The notes under the pieces are model-generated. The model was not told where the DNA came from and ran no database searches. It worked only from the letters and a program-made list of their open reading frames with translations. Of a stretch of DNA of 64,000 nt, positions 8,786 through 18,475 are shown in pieces. A program made the position numbers and the translations under genes. The first letter of the stretch is position 1. Every line of letters begins with the position of its first letter. The DNA is from Neobacillus sp. FSL H8-0543 (GTDB taxonomy: Bacteria > Bacillota > Bacilli > Bacillales > Cytobacillaceae): NCBI RefSeq assembly GCF_038592905.1, contig NZ_CP151943.1, positions 1,173,501-1,237,500 of the forward strand, given 5' to 3'.

Positions 8786-9310
8786 TTAACCGCCTCCACC
8801 GTTTCCGGCAGCACTTTGTTTACGCTTTATTATTGCATTTATCCCCATCACCATTGCAATTAGTTCCTCATTGGAGATATGACTAGAATAATTACTCAAT
8901 TGATAGGCCGGTGAGGCAAAAAAACCACTTACCTTTTCAAACTTTCCAACCAGATTAGATTGTTCATCGGTAATATCATATTCACGAGAGAAGGCTTCAC
9001 CTTTAATTTGAAAAACTCCACGGCCATAGGCATCGTATTCATATTTTTTGGCTAAAAAGGTCAGTTTCGCTTTTAGAACACCGATCTCCTGTTCATTCGC
9101 ATCATAAATCTGCCACTTATTACTAAAAAAAGGGAACTTACCGCTAACCACTGTCCTTCCATTGGTATCTAGTACATCAATACTGGAAGAAAAAGCACTT
9201 TTTAAATCCAATTCACCAATGTTTTCTTTTAAACTATTATATATTTCCGTCCTACCTGTCGAAAAGAAGTTATCTTTAAAGTAGAGCACTTTTTTATCGC
9301 TCATCATCAT
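8786..9310 (-). CDS. LURP-one-related / YxjI-like protein
   Basis: About 174 residues. It is built of short beta-rich blocks such as IDVLDTNGRTVVSGKFPFFSN, IYDANEQEIGVLKAK and YDITDEQSNLVGKFEK. These resemble the repeated strands of the tubby-like LURP-one-related fold (B. subtilis YxjI), ending in a GNGGGG tail. Function is unknown; related proteins are thought to bind membranes. Three ATGs in a row (9310, 9307, 9304) follow GGGGGTGG, and any of them could be the start. The upstream frame extension to 9331 has no ribosome site. Confidence 0.6.
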   Translation of the reverse strand: MMMSDKKVLYFKDNFFSTGRTEIYNSLKENIGELDLKSAFSSSIDVLDTNGRTVVSGKFPFFSNKWQIYDANEQEIGVLKAKLTFLAKKYEYDAYGRGVFQIKGEAFSREYDITDEQSNLVGKFEKVSGFFASPAYQLSNYSSHISNEELIAMVMGINAIIKRKQSAAGNGGGG

Positions 9311-9475
9311 CCACCCCCGAAGAAGTCCCATTTCTATAAATACGATTTCTACGGGTAAAAAGTTTCATCAGTGGTGGTGTTATTCGTCTTTAAATAGTTC
9401 AAAGTGAAATCTTATGAATTGTGCCACTCCAGTTGATGCCAGTTCATGAATGATTCTTAAACTATTCGAAGCCAT

Positions 9476-9515
9476 ATAAAAAAGCAGCTTTATTTTTAGT
9501 AAAGCCGCCTTTTCC
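9476..9515 (-). terminator. Rho-independent terminator of speD
   Basis: On the minus strand GGCGGCTTTA pairs imperfectly with TAAAGCTGC, followed by six T residues. Confidence 0.75.
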
Positions 9516-9568
9516 TCCTTTTGGCAATGATCCGACGACATAGTAGCACGATCATAATAATTGTCATT

Positions 9569-10378
9569 TTATTGGACGATGTTTTTCCCATAGAAGATTT
9601 CATCCATCTCTAGCTTTAATCTCTCAGTGATTTCAATATGCTCGTCAGGATGCAAGGATTCTTTAGTATAGCCAAATAAATAGTTATTTAAGTCAAATTC
9701 CCGTAATTTACATTTCGTATGAAAAATATTTTCTTGATACACATTTACATCAATCATATCAAATAATTCGCCCACATCGTCTGGAATATAGTTTTGAATC
9801 GAACTAATTTCATGATCAATAAATAATTTGTGACCCGTTTTGTCGCGCGTAAAACCACGGACCCGGTAATCAATCGTCATCACATCCGTCTCAAACGAAC
9901 GTATAAGATAATGCAGTGCTTTTAGCGGAGATATCTCACCGCATGTTGATACATCGATATCTGCCCGAAAAGTACTAATCCCCTCATCTGGATGAAATTC
10001 AGGGTATGTATGAACGGTGATATGACTCTTATCTAACTGCATAACAACAGACTCCGGCAATGGCCCAGGTGACTCTTCAAATGATTCTGAAGGAGCATCT
10101 TCCACCGCTCCTTCAGACACCAACATAGTGACACTGGCACCTGCGGGCTCAAAATCTTGGCTTGCAACATTTAATACATGAGCACCAATAATTTCCGATA
10201 CGTGTTTTAATATATTCTGCAATCTTTCTGCACTGTATTCCTCATCAATATACTTTAAGTAGGCTTCTCGTTCTTCCTTATTTCTTGTAAAACAAATATC
10301 ATACATATTAAAACTCAATGATTTGGTCAGGTTATTAAAGCCATGTAATTCAATGTGCTGTTCGTGTGTAAGTTTCAT
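9569..10378 (-). CDS. speD: S-adenosylmethionine decarboxylase proenzyme, long E. coli-type
   Basis: A 269-residue proenzyme of the long gammaproteobacterial class. The self-cleavage site is [13 protein letters not shown] with K117-S118; Ser118 should become the pyruvoyl cofactor, and the downstream [12 protein letters not shown] block holds the conserved Cys. The enzyme makes decarboxylated SAM, the aminopropyl donor for spermidine. Most bacilli instead carry the 125-130-residue short form, so the class is notable. No spermidine synthase gene is adjacent. It is divergent from dps, with a terminator at 9476-9515. Confidence 0.92.
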   Translation of the reverse strand: MKLTHEQHIELHGFNNLTKSLSFNMYDICFTRNKEEREAYLKYIDEEYSAERLQNILKHVSEIIGAHVLNVASQDFEPAGASVTMLVSEGAVEDAPSESFEESPGPLPESVVMQLDKSHITVHTYPEFHPDEGISTFRADIDVSTCGEISPLKALHYLIRSFETDVMTIDYRVRGFTRDKTGHKLFIDHEISSIQNYIPDDVGELFDMIDVNVYQENIFHTKCKLREFDLNNYLFGYTKESLHPDEHIEITERLKLEMDEIFYGKNIVQ

Positions 10379-10485
10379 GACTACTCCCCCTTAAACAGGC
10401 TGTAAATATTTTTAGATTACCCCGTTTTGTTCCATGTTAGTTATTTTTGTTTAAAATCACATTAACGAATAAACACTTTCCTTAT

Positions 10486-10500
10486 TTATAATTATTATTA
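10486..10500. promoter_or_regulatory. PerR-like operator upstream of dps
   Basis: TTATAATTATTATTA matches the PerR box consensus (TTATAATnATTATAA) at all but one position. It lies directly upstream of the dps promoter. PerR represses mrgA/dps-type genes in B. subtilis, so peroxide induction is likely. Confidence 0.65.
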
Positions 10501-10507
10501 TTTAGTA

Positions 10508-10535
10508 TTTACTTTTAAATAGTATGTGTTATAAT
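10508..10535 (+). promoter_or_regulatory. Sigma-A promoter of dps
   Basis: A -35 of TTTACT (10508-10513), 16 bases, then a perfect -10 TATAAT (10530-10535). The start codon is 33 bases downstream. Confidence 0.6.
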
Positions 10536-10567
10536 TAATTTAGATGATATATTAGGAGGAATGACCA

Positions 10568-11002
10568 ATGACTTTAGAACAAACAATCAATCAACAAATC
10601 GCAAACTGGAATATATTATATACGAAACTGCACCAGTTCCATTGGTACGTAAAAGGTCCGCATTTCTTTACCTTGCATGCTAAATTTGAAGAATTATATG
10701 ATGAGGCAGCAGCAACAATAGACGAATTAGCTGAACAATTATTAACGATTGATGGCAAACCCATTTCAACATTAAAAGAATACCTTCAGTATGCTACCTT
10801 AGAAGAAACATCTGACATGTTAACTGCAGAAGAAATGGTACAAGCACTCATAAATGACTACTCTTTATTAATTTCTGATTTAATAACCGGAAAAGAAGTG
10901 GCCGAACAAAACAATGATGAAGTTACCGGTGATATCTTCTTAGAACTAATTGGCAAACTCAATAAACACAACTGGATGCTAAAATCATTTTTACAAGGAT
11001 AA
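10568..11002 (+). CDS. dps: Dps family DNA-protecting ferritin
   Basis: A 144-residue four-helix protein with the intersubunit ferroxidase motif. This reads LHQFHWYVKGPHFFTLHAKFEE then LYDEAAATIDELAEQLL, which supplies the His/Asp/Glu iron ligands. Dps 12-mers oxidise Fe(II) with hydrogen peroxide and store it, protecting DNA. An AGGAGG site precedes the ATG. Regulation is suggested by the PerR-like box just upstream. It shares a bidirectional terminator with the convergent pseudouridine synthase gene. Confidence 0.92.
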   Translation: MTLEQTINQQIANWNILYTKLHQFHWYVKGPHFFTLHAKFEELYDEAAATIDELAEQLLTIDGKPISTLKEYLQYATLEETSDMLTAEEMVQALINDYSLLISDLITGKEVAEQNNDEVTGDIFLELIGKLNKHNWMLKSFLQG

Positions 11003-11010
11003 AATGTTAA

Positions 11011-11047
11011 AAAACGCATGTGGCTACGATTGCCACATGCGTTTTTA
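11011..11047. terminator. Bidirectional terminator between dps and the rsuA-type gene
   Basis: A perfect stem, ACGCATGTGGC with GCCACATGCGT, flanked by A and T runs on both sides. It overlaps the stop region of the minus-strand gene. Confidence 0.9.
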
Positions 11048-11764
11048 CTTCACCTCATAGGTCTTTAGTAATTCTACTTCCTCATCGGTTAATTCGCGAT
11101 ACTCGCCAAGTTCAAGTGTTTCATCCAAAGGTAATGGCCCCATGGAAATCCGCTTAAGATAGACCACTCTTTTACCAACTGCTTCAAACATCCTTTTTAC
11201 TTGATGAAACTTGCCTTCAGTAATCGTTAGTTCAATGTCTGACATGATACCAGATTTTAAAATTTGCAGTTCCCCTGGCTTTGTTTCATAGCCGTCGTCA
11301 AGTGTAACGCCGGCTGCAAATGCCTTAACATCTGCCTCGGTTACTTCTCCCTCAATGACCGCAAAGTAAGTCTTGGGGACATGCTTTTTCGGAGATAGCA
11401 AGCGGTGGGCTAGCTGTCCGTCATTGGTAATAAGTAATAACCCCTCGGTATCCTTATCCAATCTTCCGACAGGAAATGGCTCGTACACCTGATCTCCCAA
11501 TTCCAATAAATCGATGACTGTTTCCTGGGAACTGTCTTCAGTCGCTGATAAAACTTCTTGAGGCTTGTTCATCATTAAATAAATAAATTCTTTGTATTCA
11601 ATGATTTCACCATTTAGCGTAATTGTTTGGCTGTTTGTATCAACATGCTGTTTGGCATCCTTCACGACAGCATCATCAACTTTAACAGCGCCGCTTTTTA
11701 ATAATTGCTTTACTTCCTTACGGCTGCCATAGCCAAGATTGGCTAGCATTTTATCTATTCTCAA
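11045..11764 (-). CDS. ytzG: RsuA-family 16S rRNA pseudouridine synthase
   Basis: A 239-residue protein. An N-terminal S4 RNA-binding domain (MRIDKMLANLGYGSRKEVKQLLKSGAVKVD) is followed by the RsuA catalytic domain with GRLDKDTEGLLLITNDG, where the Asp is the nucleophile. The family makes pseudouridine 516 in 16S rRNA or closely related sites. It follows ytgP on the same strand by 25 bases, as in B. subtilis. Confidence 0.88.
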   Translation of the reverse strand: MRIDKMLANLGYGSRKEVKQLLKSGAVKVDDAVVKDAKQHVDTNSQTITLNGEIIEYKEFIYLMMNKPQEVLSATEDSSQETVIDLLELGDQVYEPFPVGRLDKDTEGLLLITNDGQLAHRLLSPKKHVPKTYFAVIEGEVTEADVKAFAAGVTLDDGYETKPGELQILKSGIMSDIELTITEGKFHQVKRMFEAVGKRVVYLKRISMGPLPLDETLELGEYRELTDEEVELLKTYEVK

Positions 11765-11789
11765 AGAGAACCTCCTCCTGTTTTACCTA

Positions 11790-13412
11790 TTACACTTTCA
11801 TTTTCAATTTCCGCTTTAATTTATTTACTCTGTCACCAAATAGTTTGTTTACAAGACCTGATTTCAATCCAAGGTAAAAATAGAGGGTTGCTCCAACTCC
11901 TGCGCAAATAATAATGATGAGAATAGATTGAAACGTTGATGCAGGATTTAGAAATAACAACAATAATTGAAGTACTAATTCGGTTGCTACCCACATAAAA
12001 CCAGCAAAAATTACTATCAGTAGGCTTCTTCGCCAAACTAATAGGAACCGGTAATTTGCATACTTTTTTATCACAAATAACTGAATTAATATGGCAGCAA
12101 GATACCCCAATGCTGTTGCATATACTGCACCAGTGGTTTCAAATCTATTGATAAGTGGGATATTTACAGATAATTTTACTAATAATCCCACAAGTAAGCT
12201 TAAAACGGTAAACCGCTGTTCATTGATTCCCTGCAAAATTGCCGCTGTTACTAAATATAATGCAAAAAGAATGGCCACTGGGGCGTAGGCATTTAATACT
12301 TCGGTTCCAAGTGCCTTATGTTCATAAAATACCGTATAGATTGGTTCAGCTAATAGGGAAAGTCCTATTGCTGCCGGCAGGGTTAAAAATAGTAATATTT
12401 GGAAGGCTTGGTTTAACTGTTGATGTAGACTTTTTCGGTCCAAATCAACAAATGCCTTCGTTATACTTGGTACAAGCGCTAATGAAAAACCAGTTGCCAA
12501 TGATACTGGAATGATGACAATTTTATGGGACTCGAAATTCAAGACGGAAAATGCTGCTTTTGCAACAGGCTCATTGTGACCGAGGTCCATCATTGCTCGT
12601 GTAAAGGTAAATTGGTCAATTGCTTGAAACAATGGGCCTGCAATCCCGACAAAAACAAACGGGGCTGCATATACGATGATTTCCTTATAGATTTCTCCAA
12701 GCGACACCTGTACCGTTCCTTTATCTTGTTCAAGAAGCTGGTCAAGGTACGGTTTCCTTTTATACCAATACCAAAGTAAAACGGCTAAGCCACCAATTGC
12801 ACCAATGAAAGCTGCAAAGGTTGCTACACTAACCGCTGTTACAATACTACCATTTAATATTTTAAGTACAATAAAGGCACCTGCAAGTGTAAAGGTGATT
12901 CGGACAATTTGTTCCACGACCTGTGACACGGCAGATGGTCCCATCGATTGATGTCCCTGAAAGAAACCCCTAATTAGACTCATAAACGGAACAACAATTA
13001 GAGCAAAACTTACGGCACGGATAACCGTTGTGATATCCTTTACACTCGATCCGATATCTTCATCATCAGGAAAAACCCACCCTGCCATAACAGGTGCGGA
13101 TAAATAGAGAACTAAAAAGGAGGCAAAACCAGTCAACATCATAATTACTAATCCAGATTTGAACAATTGCCTACCAACAGCATACTCTTCCAGTGCATTA
13201 TATTTTGAAATAAACTTAGAAACAGCTAGCGGTATTCCAGCCGTTGCAATACTAATAAATATCGTATAGGGTATATAGGAATAGGAATACAGTGCTGTCC
13301 CTTCAGACCCTACAATTTGATAAAATGGGATGACATAAAACAAGCCAATAACCTTGGATATAATCGTACCCAAAGTTAAAATAAATGTACCTTGAATTAA
13401 CTTAGACGACAT
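11790..13412 (-). CDS. ytgP: MurJ-type lipid II / polysaccharide flippase (YtgP)
   Basis: A 540-residue membrane protein with about 14 hydrophobic segments of the MVF/MOP superfamily, beginning MSSKLIQGTFILTLGTIISK. The B. subtilis homologue at the same locus, YtgP (MurJ), flips lipid-linked peptidoglycan precursor. The start at 13412 has AAGGGA nine bases upstream. A longer frame from a TTG at 13463 adds a low-quality extension without a site. It probably forms an operon with the downstream pseudouridine synthase. Confidence 0.9.
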   Translation of the reverse strand: MSSKLIQGTFILTLGTIISKVIGLFYVIPFYQIVGSEGTALYSYSYIPYTIFISIATAGIPLAVSKFISKYNALEEYAVGRQLFKSGLVIMMLTGFASFLVLYLSAPVMAGWVFPDDEDIGSSVKDITTVIRAVSFALIVVPFMSLIRGFFQGHQSMGPSAVSQVVEQIVRITFTLAGAFIVLKILNGSIVTAVSVATFAAFIGAIGGLAVLLWYWYKRKPYLDQLLEQDKGTVQVSLGEIYKEIIVYAAPFVFVGIAGPLFQAIDQFTFTRAMMDLGHNEPVAKAAFSVLNFESHKIVIIPVSLATGFSLALVPSITKAFVDLDRKSLHQQLNQAFQILLFLTLPAAIGLSLLAEPIYTVFYEHKALGTEVLNAYAPVAILFALYLVTAAILQGINEQRFTVLSLLVGLLVKLSVNIPLINRFETTGAVYATALGYLAAILIQLFVIKKYANYRFLLVWRRSLLIVIFAGFMWVATELVLQLLLLFLNPASTFQSILIIIICAGVGATLYFYLGLKSGLVNKLFGDRVNKLKRKLKMKV

Positions 13413-13658
13413 AACTTCGAATCCCTTCCTAGTGAAGAAAAAGTACAGTGAGCAAGATATCAACGATTATTCGACGATTTTTGCACACTATTAGTAGTTT
13501 ACATCTCTTTCGGTTGTGATGCTACTAACAAATAGGTTAAATTTAATAATATCTGTTGACATTTTGTTCTCTTTTTTAATAAGAGTGGTTATGTTTATAA
13601 TAAATAGTTATGCAAACAGTTTACCAAGTAAATGAAAATACATAAAGTTGGTGGAAGT

Positions 13659-14939
13659 ATGGATTATGATGTAATCGTTATTGGTGGCGGACCCTCTGGC
13701 TTAATGGCGGCGATTGCTGCTGGTGAAAAAGGCGCGAAGGTTTTATTGATTGATAAAGGGGATAAGCTTGGCAGAAAGCTCGCCATTTCTGGAGGCGGCC
13801 GCTGTAATGTGACAAATCGGCTCCCTGTAGAGGAAATTATTAAGCACTTGCCTGGTAACGGGAAGTTTTTATATAGTGCCTTTTCGATTTTTAGTAATGA
13901 AGATATTATCAAGTTCTTTGAAAAGCTAGGGATCGAATTAAAGGAAGAGGATCATGGACGGATGTTTCCGGTATCCAATAAAGCACAATCCGTTGTCGAT
14001 GCACTATTGGATCGATTAGAAAAACTCAACGTGCGGATCTTCAAAAACTGTTCAGTAGCTGACATTCACTATAAAGACGGTCATATTTCTGAGATATTGC
14101 TTAAAGACGGGACAAGCATCACTGCCAAATCTATTGTTATTGCTGTCGGCGGTAAATCAGTTCCCCATACCGGTTCAACTGGTGATGGCTATGCCTGGGC
14201 AAAAAAAGCTGGTCATACGATTACGGAGCTATTTCCTACGGAGGTGCCTGTCACCTCAAACGAACCATTTATTAAGAATAAATCACTGCAGGGTCTTTCG
14301 CTAAGGGATATTGATTTAAGTGTACTGAATCCTAAAGGAAAACCAATCATTGCTCACCGAATGGATATGATTTTTACCCATTTTGGTTTGAGTGGACCTG
14401 CTGTCCTGAGATGCAGTCAGTTTGTCGTTAAAGCGCTGAAGAAGTATAAGCTGAACGAAGTAACGATGAGCCTTGATGTTCTCCCTGATAAAAAGGAAGA
14501 AGAAATTTTTCAAGAAGTTATTAATCTCGTGAAAAAGAGTGAACCTAAGAAAAGTATTAAAAACACATTAAAAGGGTTCGTCCCTGAACGATATCTTTTG
14601 TTTCTTTTTGAACAAAACGAAATTGACCCTTCTGAGCAAGGTGCAACGATTTCAAATGAAAAAATCCGCAGCTTCGCAAAAAGCTGTAAACAATTTCATA
14701 TTAAAGTAAATGGTACGCTACCATTGGAAAAAGCATTTGTAACTGGTGGCGGCGTGTCTGTTAAAGAAATTGAACCGCAAACAATGGCATCGAAAGTTAT
14801 GAATGGCTTATATTTCTGCGGTGAAATCCTTGATGTCCATGGATACACGGGCGGATATAACATCACGTCAGCTTTAGTTACCGGCAGGCTCGCAGGAACA
14901 AACGCAGCACTTTCTGCAAATAAAAGTTATCAGTCCTGA
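13659..14939 (+). CDS. ytfP: HI0933-like FAD-dependent oxidoreductase (YtfP)
   Basis: A 426-residue flavoprotein. The dinucleotide-binding motif is [21 protein letters not shown] at the N-terminus, then [14 protein letters not shown] and a C-terminal [10 protein letters not shown] and [15 protein letters not shown], all hallmarks of the BaiN/HI0933 family. The physiological substrate is unknown. I chose the ATG at 13659, preceded by GGTGGAAG, over one at 13632. It is convergent with cse60, which starts its stop codon 7 bases away. Confidence 0.88.
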   Translation: MDYDVIVIGGGPSGLMAAIAAGEKGAKVLLIDKGDKLGRKLAISGGGRCNVTNRLPVEEIIKHLPGNGKFLYSAFSIFSNEDIIKFFEKLGIELKEEDHGRMFPVSNKAQSVVDALLDRLEKLNVRIFKNCSVADIHYKDGHISEILLKDGTSITAKSIVIAVGGKSVPHTGSTGDGYAWAKKAGHTITELFPTEVPVTSNEPFIKNKSLQGLSLRDIDLSVLNPKGKPIIAHRMDMIFTHFGLSGPAVLRCSQFVVKALKKYKLNEVTMSLDVLPDKKEEEIFQEVINLVKKSEPKKSIKNTLKGFVPERYLLFLFEQNEIDPSEQGATISNEKIRSFAKSCKQFHIKVNGTLPLEKAFVTGGGVSVKEIEPQTMASKVMNGLYFCGEILDVHGYTGGYNITSALVTGRLAGTNAALSANKSYQS

Positions 14940-14946
14940 TTTTATA

Positions 14947-15132
14947 TCAGGACCGATATATGATCATGGCTGAGAAACAATAGATTTGTTCCTCGTCTTC
15001 ATCTTCTGTTATTGCAGCGACATTATACTTTATATCCAGCAGTTTCTGTTCTTCCAGACCTTTTAAAAAACGGTTCATTTCTTTTTCTAAATCCTTCTCA
15101 TGCTCGCGATCAAACAGTTTGACCTGTATCAT
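14947..15132 (-). CDS. cse60: Sporulation-specific Cse60 family protein
   Basis: A 61-residue acidic protein, MIQVKLFDREHEKDLEKEM and onward, ending EEQIYCFSAMIIYRS. It closely matches B. subtilis Cse60 (YteV), a small protein made under the mother-cell sigma factor SigE. The longer frame from 15261 is not used: GGGAGAGAGGG precedes the ATG at 15132 and the family starts there. Molecular function is unknown. Synteny ytgP-ytfP-cse60 is as in B. subtilis. Confidence 0.82.
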   Translation of the reverse strand: MIQVKLFDREHEKDLEKEMNRFLKGLEEQKLLDIKYNVAAITEDEDEEQIYCFSAMIIYRS

Positions 15133-15202
15133 TGGACCCTCTCTCCCTTGCTTTTTTTTACTAGTATCTCCACATTTTCTGAAAATTAAAAATAAAATAT
15201 AT

Positions 15203-15237
15203 AAAAAAAGGCGATTCCACTGCGGAATCGCCTTTTT
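15203..15237 (-). terminator. Terminator of the rhodanese gene
   Basis: The stem GGCGATTCC (15210-15218) with GGAATCGCC (15224-15232) is flanked by A7 and T5 runs, so it can work on either strand. It lies directly after the 15240 stop. Confidence 0.9.
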
Positions 15238-15239
15238 GC

Positions 15240-15545
15240 TTATTTCTTTTCTCCTGTCCAATCTAACATACCACCAATCATATTGCGGACCTTATAGCCT
15301 TGGTCTTGGAGGTAGTGACAAACATTCCCGCTGCGTGCGCTCGAGCGGCAAATAAAGATATATTCTTTTTCCTTATCGAAGTAATCCAAATTCGCTGGAA
15401 TCTCCATCATGCGAATATGTTTGGCTCCGGGAATCATTCCCTGCGCAACCTCTTCGTCTTCCCTTACATCAACCAACTCAAGTTTTTCCCCTTTCTCAAG
15501 CTTTTTTTGTAACTCCTCTGGTGTAATAATCTGTATTTCTTCCAT
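15240..15545 (-). CDS. ytwF: Rhodanese-domain sulfurtransferase
   Basis: A 101-residue single rhodanese domain: LVDVREDEEVAQGMIPGAKHI, then the active-site loop ICRSSARSGNVC with the catalytic Cys in CRSSARS, then NMIGGMLDW. Single-domain rhodaneses carry persulfide sulfur. It lies 57 bases downstream of leuS, on the same strand, and corresponds to B. subtilis YtwF. Confidence 0.88.
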   Translation of the reverse strand: MEEIQIITPEELQKKLEKGEKLELVDVREDEEVAQGMIPGAKHIRMMEIPANLDYFDKEKEYIFICRSSARSGNVCHYLQDQGYKVRNMIGGMLDWTGEKK

Positions 15546-15601
15546 CCTGCCACCCCTTCGAAAAAATCCCCCCTAAAGAATAGGGAGGATGTTTAATTGT
15601 T

Positions 15602-18019
15602 TTAATTTGCTACGATATTGACTAGCTTACCTGGAACCGTAATGACTTTACGTACCGTTTTGCCTTCGATTTGTTCTTTCACGGTCACGTCGTCCATTGC
15701 TATTCCTTCTAGGGCTTCCTTGGTTGCATCTGTTGGCACCATTAGCTTAGCCTTGACCTTTCCATTAACCTGGATGACTATTTCGACCACTTCATCGACT
15801 AGCTTCGCTTCATCATATGCTGGCCAAGATTCATAAGATATTGTGCCACTATAGCCTAGTTTTTCCCAAAGTTCTTCAGCAATATGAGGACAAATAGGTG
15901 CAAGCATTTTTACGAATCCCTCGATATAATCCTTCGGAAGCACTGTCGCTTTGTATGCTTCATTAATAAATACCATCATTTGTGAAATAGCAGTATTAAA
16001 ACGCAGACCTTCGTAGTCCTCCGTAACCTTTTTCACTGTTTGATGATAAACCTTTTCTAGATTTGATACAGCTTCAGTTGATTGGACCTTTGGAGAAATT
16101 TCTCCATTTTCTTCAACTAACAAACGCCAAATACGATCTAAGAAGCGACGTGATCCATCCAATCCATTCGTCGACCAAGCAATCGATGCATCAAGCGGTC
16201 CCATAAACATTTCGTACAACCTTAACGTATCCGCACCATGGCTGTTTACAATATCATCCGGGTTAACGACATTCCCTTTAGACTTGCTCATCTTTTCATT
16301 GCCTTCACCCAAAATCATTCCTTGGTTAAAAAGCTTTTGGAAGGGCTCTTTTGTTGATACTACTCCAATATCATATAAAAATTTATGCCAGAAGCGTGCG
16401 TAAAGTAAGTGAAGTACTGCATGCTCTGCTCCGCCAATATAGATATCCACCGGAAGCCAATGGTTTAGTTTTTCCTTTGATGCAAGTGCTTGATCATTTT
16501 TCGGATCAATATAACGCAAATAATACCAACAGCTGCCCGCCCATTGAGGCATAGTATTCGTTTCCCGTCTACCCTTTTTACCAGTAACTGGGTCAACTAC
16601 ATTTACCCAGTCTGTTATTAAAGCAAGAGGTGATTCTCCTGTACCTGATGGTTTAATTTCCTTTGTTACAGGCAGTGTCAATGGTAGCTCATCTTCTGGT
16701 ACAGCTGTCATTGTTCCATCTTCCCAATGGATTATTGGAATCGGCTCACCCCAATAACGTTGACGGCTGAATAGCCAATCACGAAGACGGAAGGTTACTT
16801 TCTTTGTACCAATATTTTTCTCTTCTAGCCAAGCAATCATTTTTTGAATGGCTTCTGTTTTATCTAATCCATTTAAGAAGTCAGAGTTGATATGTTCTCC
16901 GTCACCAGTATAAGCCTCTTTCTCAATATCTCCGCCAGCAACAACTGCCTTTATCGGTAGACCAAATTCCTTTGCGAATTCATAGTCACGCTCATCATGT
17001 GCTGGAACAGCCATAATGGCACCAGTACCGTAGCTTACTAATACATAATCAGCAATCCAGATTGGCATTTTTTCGCCATTTGCCGGATTGATCGCATAAG
17101 CACCAGTAAACACACCCGTTTTCTCTTTCGCAAGATCTGTACGCTCAAGATCGCTCTTTGTTTTTACTTTATCTAAATAGGCCTCAACTGCTTGACGTTG
17201 TTCGGCTGTAGTAATTTTATCTACAAATGAATGCTCTGGAGCTAGCACTGCATATGTTGCACCAAATAGGGTATCGGGACGAGTTGTGAATACCGTGAAT
17301 GTTTCATCATGTCCTTCAATATTGAAAGTTACTTCGGCACCTTCTGATCGACCAATCCAGTTGCGTTGCATTTCTTTCAGACTTTCCGGCCAATCAAGTT
17401 CCTCAAGGTCTTCAAGTAGCCTGTCACCATAAGCAGTAATTTTTAACATCCATTGCTTCATTGGGCGGCGCTCAACCGGATGGCCACCGCGCTCACTTTT
17501 CCCATCAATGACTTCTTCATTTGCCAAAACAGTCCCAAGTGCGGGACACCAATTGACTGCGACTTCATCAATATAGGCAAGGCCTTTTTCAAATAGCTGT
17601 AAGAAAATCCATTGTGTCCATTTATAATATTCAGGATCTGTCGTGTTTACTTCACGGTCCCAATCATAGGAAAAGCCTAGTGCTTTAATTTGTCTACGAA
17701 AGGTATTAATATTCTGTTCAGTAAATTCTGCCGGGTCGTTACCAGTATCCAATGCATATTGCTCTGCCGGTAGACCAAAGGCATCCCAGCCCATTGGATG
17801 AAGCACATTATAGCCCTGCATCCGCTTTAAACGTGAAAGTATATCTGTTGCTGTATAACCTTCAGGGTGTCCTACATGGAGTCCAGCCCCAGAAGGATAA
17901 GGGAACATATCCAAAGCGTAGAATTTACGTTTATCGTATTCCTCGCTCGTTTTAAATGTCTTTTCCTCTTCCCAAGTCTTTTGCCACTTCTTCTCGATAT
18001 GCTGATGGTTGAAACTCAT
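15602..18019 (-). CDS. leuS: Leucyl-tRNA synthetase
   Basis: An 805-residue class I synthetase. The HIGH-type motif is [14 protein letters not shown] near residue 47 and the KMSKS loop is [10 protein letters not shown] near 577. The CP1 editing domain includes [13 protein letters not shown], and a C-terminal anticodon-binding domain is present. It charges tRNA-Leu. The ATG at 18019 follows AGGAGG. Expression is controlled by the T-box leader immediately upstream, whose specifier reads CUC. Confidence 0.97.
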   Translation of the reverse strand: MSFNHQHIEKKWQKTWEEEKTFKTSEEYDKRKFYALDMFPYPSGAGLHVGHPEGYTATDILSRLKRMQGYNVLHPMGWDAFGLPAEQYALDTGNDPAEFTEQNINTFRRQIKALGFSYDWDREVNTTDPEYYKWTQWIFLQLFEKGLAYIDEVAVNWCPALGTVLANEEVIDGKSERGGHPVERRPMKQWMLKITAYGDRLLEDLEELDWPESLKEMQRNWIGRSEGAEVTFNIEGHDETFTVFTTRPDTLFGATYAVLAPEHSFVDKITTAEQRQAVEAYLDKVKTKSDLERTDLAKEKTGVFTGAYAINPANGEKMPIWIADYVLVSYGTGAIMAVPAHDERDYEFAKEFGLPIKAVVAGGDIEKEAYTGDGEHINSDFLNGLDKTEAIQKMIAWLEEKNIGTKKVTFRLRDWLFSRQRYWGEPIPIIHWEDGTMTAVPEDELPLTLPVTKEIKPSGTGESPLALITDWVNVVDPVTGKKGRRETNTMPQWAGSCWYYLRYIDPKNDQALASKEKLNHWLPVDIYIGGAEHAVLHLLYARFWHKFLYDIGVVSTKEPFQKLFNQGMILGEGNEKMSKSKGNVVNPDDIVNSHGADTLRLYEMFMGPLDASIAWSTNGLDGSRRFLDRIWRLLVEENGEISPKVQSTEAVSNLEKVYHQTVKKVTEDYEGLRFNTAISQMMVFINEAYKATVLPKDYIEGFVKMLAPICPHIAEELWEKLGYSGTISYESWPAYDEAKLVDEVVEIVIQVNGKVKAKLMVPTDATKEALEGIAMDDVTVKEQIEGKTVRKVITVPGKLVNIVAN

Positions 18020-18033
18020 AATATTTTCCTCCT

Positions 18034-18285
18034 AAAAAAAATAAAAAACCCCTCATCCCAAAAAAGGGACGAGAGGATTGTATGTATCTTCCCGCGGTAC
18101 CACCCACATTAGTGTTGTAAACACTCGCTTCATTCATCCTTAACGCGGAATACGGCAAACATTACTATAACTTTCACGTTTGCAACTCATAGGCGAGTTC
18201 ATGATGTACCCGATTGACTTGCACCAGCCGTCAATTCTCTATAGTCAGGTATAAATCACTACTACTCCTAATCAAAGTCATTCAT
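18034..18285 (-). promoter_or_regulatory. T-box leader of leuS (Leu, CUC specifier)
   Basis: On the minus strand the leader contains stem I (AGTAGTAGTGATTTATACC and onward) and a specifier loop GAACTC (18195-18200) with codon CTC. The T-box sequence GGGTGGTACCGCGGGAAG lies at 18088-18105. A terminator CCTCTCGTCCC-TTTTT-GGGATGAGGGG plus T run lies at about 18034-18080. Uncharged tRNA-Leu should pair with both sites and stabilise the antiterminator. Confidence 0.95.
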
Positions 18286-18387
18286 TATTAAGTATTACGG
18301 TTATTGTATTAAATTTACCAACAATATGCAAGTAGGGATTAAGCCTAAATCCAGTTTAACCGTATCAACATCAATTTAAACCAAATA

Positions 18388-18475
18388 GACAGTGAGCGAA
18401 AAGCCCACTGTCCTCTCCAGGTGGACAGTGTCCACGGGTGGTGCCTGTCACCGTGTCACTTTATTGTGACACGGT
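18388..18475. repeat. Cluster of three palindromes at the end of yttB
   Basis: Three adjacent inverted repeats. GACAGTG-n11-CACTGTC lies at 18388-18412. GTGGACAGTGTCCAC lies at 18421-18435. ACCGTGTCAC-n6-GTGACACGGT lies at 18450-18475 and includes the yttB stop codon. A GGTGCCTGTCACC block joins the last two. No long T tract follows any of them. Confidence 0.75.

Noticed and set aside
12091..12779. Plus-strand open frames opposite ytgP
   Set aside because: They are antisense shadows of a well-supported membrane protein gene, without ribosome sites.
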